A DNA stretch of 35,971 bases from Symsagittifera roscoffensis (taxonomy: Eukaryota; Xenacoelomorpha; Acoela; Convolutidae), in the NCBI RefSeq assembly GCF_963678635.1, contig NW_026971533.1:1-35971 (forward strand). Reading direction: 5' to 3'. Below, one piece after another: positions 1-9,531 of this stretch. The notes under the pieces were generated by a model, which saw nothing but the letters and a program-made list of their open reading frames with translations, was not told where the DNA came from and ran no database searches. Made by a program: the position numbers and the translations under genes. Position 1 is the stretch's first letter, and every line of letters begins with the position of its first letter.

Positions 1-990
1 CAAAGACAACTTGAAAAAACTCCTCTAGACTACCCAAAAGGAAGTGGACATATCTAAGATTGACTCTAGAATTCTACCCAATCGTCAACCTTAGTAAGCA
101 GAAAAAGTATAAATGTAAAAATAAGGTTGAAAACCCCATCGCTCATAGATATATTTCTTTAAGCTGTTTGATTCTCTTATATAATCCAAAAACCTTGTGC
201 TATATATTTACCCAGCTCATTAATTCGCACTTTTTACTAACTGTTGTTTCTTCTATAACTTTTGTCAAGAAACTTAGGTGAGACTTGTAACTTAGGACAG
301 ATTACTTAGCAATCAACCAGCAATGATCGCTTAGTAAAAACTAATCGATTATAATCCATGGGCGCTCGGAGCGGGTTGTCTCTGGAATCCAGGAACATAC
401 AGACACAATATTGTGAGCCTATCCAGTGCACAGTTTGGTATCGTAATGTTTTCTTAAGTTTATGTGGCGGAGTAAGTTATAAAGCAGTTTTGATACCAAG
501 TTTAAGCTGACCATAGTGCAAATGAAGTCCAGAGCGTGGATACAATACACGATTACCGCATTGGAGTTTCATAGCTAAAATTTTGATAATTTTGGATTTG
601 ATTACAGTTTCACTTTAAAAATCGAAAATACTAGATTATATATTTGTTTAAAAAAACATTATAATGAATCGTCATAAAAGCTTGATTTTGGTACCTAGCT
701 TGTTTTTTGAACTCATCTTTTTAAAATAGTTATGCAAGTTTTTGCTTGAATAATCTAATAACACCTTGCAAACTACATTTAAAAACATTATAAATTGACT
801 CTGCGTCTCTTTGAACAGTTTCATCTAACAAAGGAGCAGTGACGGTTCAAGGTAAGATCTAGTTTTTTTCGAGGTGGAGTTTGCGGAGTTTTAACAATAT
901 TTCGCAATTTTTCTATAACTTTTTAGGATTGAGCACATTGATGGAACTTTCGGGCACCATAAATAACCTAAAAATCCCTATGTTATCTTC
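1..990. other. Left-edge AT-rich non-coding DNA
   Basis: No convincing gene is seen. The first 57 bases are open on the + strand and end in TAA at 55-57, with a proline/lysine-rich tail; this could be the end of a gene lying to the left, but 18 codons cannot support that. A loose inverted pair, TTTGGTATC near 433 and GATACCAAG near 493, lies in a GC-richer patch (360-540) that I do not recognise. An open frame of 73 codons from 60 has ordinary AT-rich composition and no recognisable protein. Confidence 0.4.
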
Positions 991-999
991 GTTTAGCAT

Positions 1000-1870
1000 T
1001 ATGTTCTCTGCAGCTATGGCAACTTCTTTCAATATGTTTGTTTTGTCAACTTAAGGACTGGCATGTATTGCAAATTTGTGTAATATGTGATCGCTTTTTT
1101 GTTTATTTAAGAGCTAGCAGTTATTGCAACTTCGCCAATATGAATTTTTGTCAAATTAAGAACTGGTATTTTTTGCAAATTTGTCTAATTTTGGAATTTT
1201 TTTCGTCTACTTAAGAATTGTTAGTTTTTGCAATTTCGTCCAATATGGGATTGGTTTCCGTCAATATAGGAACTGACAATTTTGGCAATTTTGTTCAAAA
1301 TGCAAAATCAAATATTGCAATTTCGTTCAATTGGTGAATGATTTTGACCTTTCGAAAACTGGCAGTTTCTACAAGTTCGTCCAATGTGTGATTGATTTTG
1401 TGAAATTGAAAACTTGTAAATATTGCAATTTGATCCTTATTGTAATGTATTTTGTCAGCTTACGAGTGGATAGTTTTGCATTTCTTCCAGTTATGGTTTT
1501 TTCTTTGTGTGCATGTCTCGTACAATGTGTGGTTGCTTTCTGTCAAATAAAGAACTGGCACTTATTGCAACTTCGTCCAAAAAGGTTTTTTTTTGTCATT
1601 TCAAAACTGACGTGTAGTGCAGTTTTTGTTATTGTTTTTTTTTGTCATCTCAAGCACTCGTAGTTATTGCAGTTGCGTTCAACGTATGATTTGGTTTTTG
1701 TCAACTTAAGAACTGGCAGTGATTTCAATCTAGTCCGACTTGTGAATGATTTTGTCAAAATGAAAGCTGGGCAGTTACTGCAAACTCGTCCCATTTTGAT
1801 GGAGTTTGTCAGACTTAGAACTGGCAGTTGTTGCAACTTTGCCAATTTTTTTTCGTAAAAACTTCTATTC
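1000..1870. repeat. Degenerate ~54-bp tandem array, block 1
   Basis: About fifteen imperfect copies of one unit follow each other. The clearest landmark is AAGAACTGGCAGTTATTGCA, followed by CTTCGTCCAATATGTGATTG and a TTTTTGTCAA linker. Landmarks fall near 1056, 1109, 1159, 1213, 1269, 1550, 1604, 1709, 1764 and 1818, a spacing of roughly 50-57 bp. Because the unit is close to a multiple of three, both strands hold open frames (for example 1331-1663 on + and 1645-1845 on -), which are by-products of the repeat rather than genes. The same unit reappears at 2265-2340, 3285-3815 and 4938-5400, so these blocks were probably one array before insertions and decay. Confidence 0.85.
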
Positions 1871-2264
1871 GTTGTAAAATTTTCAATTCGTTGAAGGATT
1901 TTTGCAGCGAACCGAGGTCAAAATTAGCAGAAACTTAAACAGTGCGAATACAAAAAGTTTGATTTTCAGTTTATCACATTTTCTCACATCGGTATCTGTG
2001 AAAAATTAGACGTTTTTCTTATACGTCTTTGATCTGGCAATAATTGCTAAATAATTTATCTGAAGTCTGATATGTTTTGTAATCGAGCAATTTTGATATT
2101 TATGGCCTGGATTTATTTGCCTGCTTTTTAGATAGGTTTCTGTGATTTCTCTGGGATTTTTGAATACTCATTTTTGATTGCTGTAAAACGACTGAAAATA
2201 ATTTTCCAACATTAACTACGACGTCCATCGTGAGAAACGCCAGGGTTTTTTTCATCCATTTTAG
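1871..2264. other. Decayed spacer between array blocks
   Basis: AT-rich sequence without a gene. Scattered words such as GGCAATAATTGC near 2036 and GATCTGGCAATTAATGCAAT near 2266 resemble the array unit, so this is probably eroded array sequence with unrelated DNA mixed in. Confidence 0.35.
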
Positions 2265-2342
2265 ATCTGGCAATTAATGCAATTTTCTCCAGCACTTCGT
2301 CCAATTTGCGATTGATTTTGACAAACTAAGAACTGGAAATCA
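2265..2342. repeat. Short remnant of the ~54-bp array
   Basis: One to two units of the same array are visible: the CACTTCGTCCAATTTGCGAT segment at ~2294 and TAAGAACTGGAAATCA ending at 2342. The array is then cut abruptly by CGGGTTTAC at 2343, which matches the ends of the TIR elements described elsewhere in this window. Confidence 0.65.
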
Positions 2343-3284
2343 CGGGTTTACAAAAAACAACTATTATACAATTTCATACTATAAAAAAATGTTCATCTTT
2401 GAAATTCATACAATTTCATTGACTGGAATAATGCATGAAAAAAGCAAAAAAAAACTTTTTCAAAATATGAAAATTTGTAAAAAAAATTGTTGTTGCAACA
2501 TTCTGGAAATCAGTAAAAAACTTGAATAAAAATAGAAAAGCAATTTTTCGATTTATAAAACTAAAAGATAAATTTTTCTATGGCATGAAACTGTATGAGA
2601 AGCATTTCTCCATAAATGAAACTACAAAAAAATTGATTTGAAATTGTATGTATCATCTTGAGTACACCAACCAAGAAAGTTCTGTCGAAATAAAATTCAG
2701 AATGTAACTAGTAGTTTGTAACTAGCAGATATACTAAGAATACTGTTATCTTTCTTAAACATAATTATCTACTAAACACGTGAGCTTTTGTCAAGGGCTA
2801 AAAAGCTTTTTGAAATTTTCGGCGGTTTAGAAAATAGGCTTCTTAAACAAATTTAAGTTTATCTTAGCATAAGAAACTAAAACAAAAATTGATTGTTTTT
2901 CTAAGAAAACATTTGCTCGTAATTTTTGGTTTTTAAGGTAAAAAAATTCAACCAGGACTACATTGTAGACACAAAATGTCCATTTTTGCAAACAAATATT
3001 TTTGTAAATCAAAAGGGAGAAAAAAAATTATACCTCAAGTTTGAGTTTTTCTATAGAAAAAATCATATTATATATTTTTTTTGCCGCCAAAGTTGCTCTC
3101 ATGTATCCAATACTGCCATCAGTTTTTTATTTTCAGTTTTTTTGAAAAAAGATTTCGATTGAAAAAAAATTGTTATACTTTTTTCTTTTATGAAAATGGT
3201 ATGAGAAGTTTTGTTTCATATAAATCATACATGAAAGTGAATAACTGATAAGCATTCTCTTGTATGAACGTCCAACATTTTCGT
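2343..3284. mobile_element. Possible third TIR-type insertion in the array
   Basis: The ~54-bp array stops at CA (2341-2342) followed by CGGGTTTAC (2343-2351) and resumes near 3285. The opening nine bases match the complemented right end of the element at 22391-23561 (CCGGGTTTACC). Inside are TATGAGAAGCATTTCTC-like and TACAATTTCATAC words, related in style to the palindromic words of the 3820-4937 element. No matching right end was found, so the boundary at ~3284 is set only by the return of the array. Open frames within it (2827-3012 on -, 2926-3162 on +) look non-coding. Confidence 0.35.
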
Positions 3285-3817
3285 TCATTCCGTGATTAAA
3301 TTTTGTAAATTTAGGAACTGGTACTTAGTTCAACCTCGTGCAATATGTGATAATTTTTTGTCAATTATGGAATTGGCAACTATTACAACTTTGTCCAATA
3401 CCTTTTTTTGCCAACCTAAGGACTGGAATGTATTGCAAACTTGTGGAAAATGTGATTGCATTTTTGTCAATTCAACAACTAACAGTTAATGTAACTTCCT
3501 CAAAATTGGGATTAAATTTCGACATTTTAAGATCTGACCTTTATTGAAGTTTATTCCAACGTGTGATTCATTTTTTTCAAATTGAAAACTGGCAGTTATT
3601 GCAAGTTGGTCTTTTTTGGTTTAATTTGTCAATTAAAGGAATGACAGTTTTTGCAACTTTTTCCAATGTATGATTGGGTTTTTTTTCAACCTAAGAATTA
3701 AACATTTTTGCAATTTCATCCAATTTTTTCAACCTAAGAACTAAACGTTTTTGCAATTTCATCCAATTCGTCCAACATGGGATTGGTTTCCGTCAATATA
3801 GGAACTGACAATTAGTT
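3285..3817. repeat. ~54-bp tandem array, block 2
   Basis: The array resumes with TAAATTTAGGAACTGG near 3305, followed by further units near 3365, 3418, 3585, 3640, 3690 and 3738. The last part, about 3775-3817, is nearly the same as 1249-1282 in block 1 (GGGATTGGTTTCCGTCAATA, then TAGGAACTGACAATT). It is therefore a paralogous copy whose continuation was displaced by the element starting at 3820. Open frames at 3292-3489 and 3338-3547 are repeat by-products. Confidence 0.8.
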
Positions 3818-3819
3818 CA

Positions 3820-4937
3820 CCCAGGTTGACCTCCATAGACCGAAAATGCTAATCATACAATTTCATACACTTAGTCTATGGAAAAATGCTAGTCATACAA
3901 ATTTCATACTTTTTTGCAAATTGAGTTTAATCGAATTTCAAAGATATTTTATAGTTGTTTTGGTATCGAAATTGGTATCTCTTCATAAAAAAAGAAAAAA
4001 AAATGGTATGAAAAAAATGCTAACCAAACAATTTCCATATATGGAAATTGTATGATTAGCATTTAAAAAAAAATTGTGAAAAAAAGCTTTATACAATCAG
4101 TTCAACTCTGGCAAAACATTTAAGCGTTTTTTGGGCTGCTACAACTGAAAACTTTGACTTTTTTATTTTTTTTTTCTGAAAAAAAACACTAGTCATACAA
4201 TTTCCAACTATGGAAATTGTATGACAAGCATTTTTTTGATGGCGACGACAAAAATTTTCAAAGTATTTTTGAAATTGCCCCCAAAAATTTTTTTGTGTTT
4301 TTTTTTTTCAATCGCAAACTGATTTTCGTATTCAAGCAAACATTTTTTGGAAAGAAAAATTTTGCATGCAAAATTTATTTTTTTTGTTTATAACGTAGTC
4401 CTGGATATACTAATATTGGATTTTTTTTTCTTTTCTCGTCTTACCTTTTTTCAAAAACGCTTAAAACTTCTCTTTCTTTTATATGACATGTTTTTGTATG
4501 CCTTGATCAATGTCTGGTAATTTAAACATTCAAATTTTAGAAATAATCATCTTTGAAAATTATTGCCAAAATTTAAAAGTTCATTACTTTCGTTATAGTA
4601 TTTGTGTGAGACAGAAGTAACAAATATCAGGCTGTTTCCAATGCATTTTTAATGCGAGACGGCCGAACATTTTGTTACTACGTTTGAGTAATCAAGGTTT
4701 ATGTCATTTGTGTTCGGTTACGAACACAACCAAAAAACTTTGAGAAATTAATATGTAAAAAATCAAAATTTCTGGTTTATGGAAAAAGGCTAGTCATACA
4801 ATTTCCATATATGAAAAAAATACTAATCATAGACCTTTCATGCAATTTTCTGTACGTATGGAATTGTTTGGAAAGTGTATCATTAGCATTTTTCCATATA
4901 TGGAAATTGTATGACTAAAATTTTTGGTCATCCCGGG
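3820..4937. mobile_element. 1.12-kb non-autonomous TIR element with internal palindromes
   Basis: The left end is CCCAGGTTGACC (3820-3831) and the right end GGTCATCCCGGG (4926-4937); the complement of the right end matches the left at 10 of 12 positions. CA flanks both sides (3818-3819 and 4938-4939), which would fit a 2-bp target duplication. Left flank plus right flank align with the uninterrupted stretch at 1249-1352 in block 1, so an empty-site paralogue exists in the same window. The interior has no transposase. It has short palindromes: perfect 15-bp arms at 4192-4206 and 4211-4225, a 24-nt palindrome at 4028-4051 and a 16-nt one at 4891-4906. Superfamily is not assigned. Confidence 0.7.
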
Positions 4938-5400
4938 CAATTTTGTTCAAATTGCAAAACAATTATTGCAATTTCGTTCAATTGGTGAATGATTTTGTGT
5001 TTGATTGGGTTTTTCTCAGAACTAAACGTTTTTGCAATTCAATCCAATTTAATATTTTTTTTGTATACTTAGGAACTGGTAGTTATTGCAACCTCGTACA
5101 ATTTGTGATTGGTTTTTGTGAATTAAAAAACAGGCAATTTTTGAAAATTTATCCATTTTCTGATTTGTATCTATCAATATAAGAACTGGCATGAGTTGCA
5201 AACTTGTCAAATTTATGGTAAGTTTTGTCAATTTTAGAACTGGCAGTTATTAAAAATTTATCCATCATCTGATTGGTTTCTTTTCATTTAAGTGCTCGCG
5301 TGCGTTGCAAAATTGTTCAATATATGATTATTTTTCGTCAATTTAAAAATTGGAAGTTTTTGCTTCCTTGTCCGATGCGTAATTGTGCTTTTTTCATTTG
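4938..5400. repeat. ~54-bp tandem array, block 3
   Basis: The array continues directly after the TIR element with CAATTTTGTTCAAATTGCAA, the counterpart of 1284-1305. Further units are near 5070, 5180 and 5240 (AGAACTGGCAGTTATT). Copies become more divergent toward 5400. The 79- and 60-codon open frames here (4943-5182 on +, 5049-5231 on -) are repeat by-products. Confidence 0.75.
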
Positions 5401-5574
5401 CACTTTTGCCGCAATTTTAGGAACAATGTTTGAAGATATGCATCAATCTTAGCGAACTGCACAATTAAAAAACAAAAGTACTGGGTTGTTTTGCAATCTG
5501 CATCTGTATTATACCTATGCAAGCAAAAAATCCCACAAAAAATTCCTTACTTGAATTGCTCGAAGCTTTATAAA

Positions 5575-5800
5575 ATGTGCGACTCATGTTGTAACTTTGT
5601 GGGACCCATGTTGCTGCTATTGTTTCAAGCGACTCATTTTGCCATTTGCGTGACCCATGTTGCGACTTTGTGCGACCCATGTTCTTGCTAATGTTTCTCG
5701 CGACTCATTGTGCGACTTTGCGCGGCGACCTATGTTGCGACTTTGTGCGGCACATTTTGCGACTTGGCGCGACCCATCTTACGACTTTGTGCGAATCAAG
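5575..5800. repeat. GCGACCCATGTTGCGACTTTGT-type minisatellite
   Basis: An imperfect tandem array built from two alternating words, GCGACCCATGTTGC and GACTTTGTGC, is repeated about ten times with a locally higher GC and CpG content than its surroundings. It creates several short cysteine-rich open frames on both strands (5465-5680 on -, 5491-5691, 5646-5870 and 5710-5958 on +), which I regard as artefacts of the repeat. Confidence 0.75.
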
Positions 5801-6824
5801 GTTATTTTGCGAATATGAAACTTCGGTTACAAAAAGTCCATTTCGGCGACCTAATTTGGTCGAAACTTGAGTCACGAACATCGACCCATTTGGTTAATAG
5901 AGCGGCTCAGACCAGAAATTCAGCAAATGGAACTAGACCTGGCAGTTTGTTTATTTAGCGATCTTTGTTTTATAGTAACCTGGCATTTTGTATATTAGAT
6001 AGATGTACGCATAAGAATGACTACGGGTAATAATTTTTCTGACAAAGAACAACTGCTGTAACAGTCAGAACAAAAGTTTCCTTCAATTTAATCGATAAAA
6101 TACCAATCTTAGAAAAAAAAATAGTTTTTGTTTCAAATTCTTTCGTTTAATTGCAAAAAAATATATAGTGTTGATACTGTTGTTTTGGTTTCATTTTGTT
6201 CGAATTTTTGCTCTAGTACCTTAGTGAGAACATTTGGTGGTTTTTACGCGAGAACAGACTTTTTGCACAAACAACAATAAGTATTAATAGTTTAAGATTA
6301 GAGAAACGAGTTTCATTCCGCGCAATTGTCGTCCACTATTTGCTGTAAAGCGATTTTGATTTTTCAGACTACTTTTCAAATCACTTTTACGACTAATTCA
6401 TTTAGTTTTGTAATACTATGGTCGCAATCGAATAATCTGCGCAATTTATAAAAAAAAAATAGAGACTTAAATTAGCTTTTGAGCACCAATAAAACTGTTT
6501 TTTATATGTTACTGACTTTGATACTTGAAAAGGGTTTTTAGGCTCCTGTCATCTTAAAGATAGCGTGTGTGGACGAGCTATCTGTTAGCCTTTAACTTCA
6601 GACTAACAAAGCTTGACCAATTTTTGCTACAAAAGTCGTACTACATAAAACTCACAAAAAAATGGCCTTCAGTGGCAAATAAACTCAAGTTTCACTCAAC
6701 AACTTAACTCAGTCCGGAGTAGTCGCTTTTTGCATAGCTGTAACCCAGGGTGTGAGCAGGGCTTGGAAAAGAGTAGGAGCAAATAAAAAACCCTTTAAAC
6801 ATTTGAACCTTCGACCATAGGCAT
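5801..6824. other. Non-coding AT-rich DNA
   Basis: No gene, RNA or clear repeat is seen. The composition is ordinary for the window. It separates the minisatellite from the ~140-bp repeat. Confidence 0.4.
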
Positions 6825-7426
6825 GAAAATCAAAAATGCTCAGCATCAAAAGCTACGATCAAAAAACAGGCATTGTTCAAGTTTTGCACCATAATATGTA
6901 GCATGACTCATCATCTGCTAAAAAATAATACATATTTTGCCATCTCAAAATAAGCAAATTTTTTGACCATTAGTATGAATATAAAAATTCTCAATTTGTA
7001 ATTATGACTAAAAAAGTTGGCTATGATCAAACTTTGCCGCATCATTTGTATTATAACTCAACCAAGTCTCAATGAACAATGATTTTCCACTATTTGGAAG
7101 AAATTTAAAAAAAACCCAGCATCAAATCTCTGTTTGAAAAAAAGATTCGTTATTCAGGTTTTGCCTCATCATATAAACTTTTACTCATCAAGATCATGTT
7201 ACATCATCGTATGTTCCATCAACAGTCGATTTTGTGTTCATAGGAATGATTACACAAGTTGCTAAAATAAAAAAAAAATATGTTTCAAAAAATATGTATT
7301 GCTTACGTTTTGCCTCATCGTATGGATTAGGATTCATCAGAGTCATGTTACCTCATCTGACATATAATCAACCCTCAATTTTTGGCCGTACGCAAGAACA
7401 TAAAAAATGCTCAGCATCAAAACTTG
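6825..7426. repeat. Imperfect ~140-bp repeats before the retroelement
   Basis: A block containing TTTTGCCTCATCATAT-like and ACTCATCAGAGTCATGTTAC-like words recurs near 6890, 7028, 7157 and 7307, a spacing of about 130-150 bp. The whole is bracketed by AAATGCTCAGCATCAAAA at ~6833 and again at ~7407. The 84-codon open frame at 7234-7488 crosses the last unit and is unlikely to be a gene. The A/C-rich retroelement territory begins just after this block. Confidence 0.5.
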
Positions 7427-9215
7427 TTGGAACCAGATCCAAACTATATATTATTATTGGTTATCAGTTAGATATTTTATCCCTATAAAATATTAAACAC
7501 TAACCAATCACACTCCGTCAAACTAACAACCCACTTATTTGAAAATGCTGAAATTACTCGTAATTTCAGCACCAGCACGTTTTGAATTTAACTTACAACT
7601 TAGTTGCTTTCTCCAAGAGACCGACTCGTAACTAAACCAGTATACGCTAGATTTATTGAGACTAAGAGATATAAGAGTAAGATTAAGATCGGTATTAGAC
7701 TAAGAAGTTGCACGAATCTATTCGGCCGAAAATAAGATAGCGTGAAGAGCAAACGGTATATCTTATCTGAAATTACTCAATGAGTTGACCTTAGGACATA
7801 ACTCATCTGGTGCGACCAAAAGTCTCGAACAAGACCTTAAGAAACAACATTCTCAAAAACGTTATACGACAATAATTTAATTGAAATGTCTCTACGACTC
7901 AATAGATCAGAGCCATTATTCCGAACAATACGAGAACTACCCAGTATTGGAAAAAGACCTCGGACAAGAGACGATATACGACTACAAAGGAACTTACCCA
8001 TAAGTTTCATGGCTGTACGGCAAAAGCCAACACAAACTTTTATATTTAGAATTTTATTAGCAATGAATTTAGATTTTCATTTGCAAACACAGAATTTTTG
8101 AAGAAAAACCAATTACAAGCGCTAAACTTATTATTGTACAATAACGACTGATAAAAACACCCTTAGTCGTTCCCTTCAAACCTGCAGTAAATTTAAAAAG
8201 ATATGTGGAAAAAATGTTTATTGAAAATAAAATTATAAAAGTTAATTTGTAAATACACAAATTAATAGTAATATATAAATCATCTCTTCATCCCAGCTTC
8301 ATCACCTAAAACATAACTGCGAATCATAGATCCACTCACATCCTCAAAAGCTAACAAACTATAAATTATAAATTAAAGCTTAAACTTAAATTGTAAAGGC
8401 CTATCCTACCCTGTTTCTTATTTTTCACTAAATTAAGTTTTTTAAATTTAACAGATCATCAAAGCTTTCCTTGGATCTGTAATTCATTTTTACCTAAATT
8501 AAATCTAAATTCAAAAACTTTCTATCCTAATCATCAAGGCTTATCCTTGGATCAAATAGAACAATTTCGATCTCCCCCACATTATTAATAAAGTGTCTAA
8601 CGACCTCAAACGTCGATTCACATCCAACCCTTTCTCAAGACCCAGGACTAATAGAAATTTTTCAATCAGACTGACCAATATCATTAGGATAAACAGTGAA
8701 GAACTTCGGTTATTCATCCTTCACTTGACCCCCCTCTTACCTGACCCAGGATAATTTTAGTAAGTTTAAAATAGTACCTAACGAACTATTTGTGTTCTAA
8801 TTATACCTGAACCTCGTGAATCGATTTACTATGCACCAGCCCATGGACGCAATCACTACCCCTAAGTAAGATTAAGTAAGTTAACACCTTAACTAAGACT
8901 AGCCACGAGAAAGTAACAATCATTCTCAGGAATCGATTATACTTTTCTCTCAAACCCTGGAATGCATGACCCAAGTTAGGCTAACCCGAAAAAATTGTAG
9001 GAACTAACAGTTTAGGGCATATAAAATTGCTAATCCAATTATTGCATCCGTCATCCTAAACCTTATGTCGATAGACAATTTAGGAAATACACAAACAACC
9101 ATACTACACAATTGTGAAATAAACAACAAAAAATTGACCTCGTAATCACTCCACACACACAATCAATAGGATATATCAGAAAAAAACGACAAAAATCACA
9201 AGGAAAATTTTAAGC
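7427..9215 (+). other. Leader or possible 5' LTR of the Ty3/gypsy-like element
   Basis: From about 7427 (TGTTGGAACC) the + strand becomes A- and C-rich, as in the gag-pol region. Reading frames are closed. The stretch has the place of a 5' LTR plus untranslated leader, and TG is the usual first dinucleotide of an LTR, but I could find no matching copy of this sequence downstream of pol, and no primer-binding site that I recognise. Two short near-repeats, TTTCCTTGGATCTG at ~8467 and TTATCCTTGGATCA at ~8541, are present. The 71-codon frame at 7886-8101 has no recognisable protein. The LTR assignment is a guess; the composition change is directly seen. Confidence 0.3.
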
Positions 9216-9219
9216 AAAC

Positions 9220-9531
9220 AAAGACAGATCACACGAAAAAGATTTTCAAAACGACGAAACGCAGTCTCCGAATCAGAAACAAGTAATTTGGAAGAACTTT
9301 ACAGATTAAAAGAATCCGTAAATAAAAATTAGCAAGTTAATGATACAATATATTTTCCTGACTCAGAAACCACATCACAATCATCAATACAAGGAAAACG
9401 AAGAAATAAAAAGACATACAAAAACAAACCAGTACGTCTATATAATTGGAATTATCCAATAAAACACATTGAAAACTACAAATTGACAGTCATAAAACAT
9501 AAAAATGAGTCAAAATGAAGAAAGCGGAGAT
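9220..9531 (+). pseudogene. Small basic frame before gag, with one stop
   Basis: An Arg/Lys-rich frame runs from about 9220 to a TGA near 9530. It is broken by one TAG near 9330 and overlaps the start of the next frame (9505) by about 25 nt in a different phase. The encoded peptide has a Ser/Glu stretch, then a basic section, and no domain I recognise. It may be the N-terminal part of the gag polyprotein displaced by a frameshift, or a separate small leader protein. There is no clear ATG. The continuity of the open frame and its A-rich composition, like the following gag, are the reasons for listing it. Confidence 0.35.

Noticed and set aside
1331-1845. Overlapping open frames of 110 and 66 codons on opposite strands
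   Set aside because: Both lie fully in the ~54-bp tandem array; the unit length near a multiple of three keeps frames open and the peptides only repeat the array.
1000-5400. CRISPR array
   Set aside because: The repeated units are contiguous and degenerate with no unique spacers of constant length, and the window is eukaryotic.
5465-5958. Cysteine-rich small frames on both strands
   Set aside because: They are translations of the GCGAC minisatellite in different phases and have no start context or domain.
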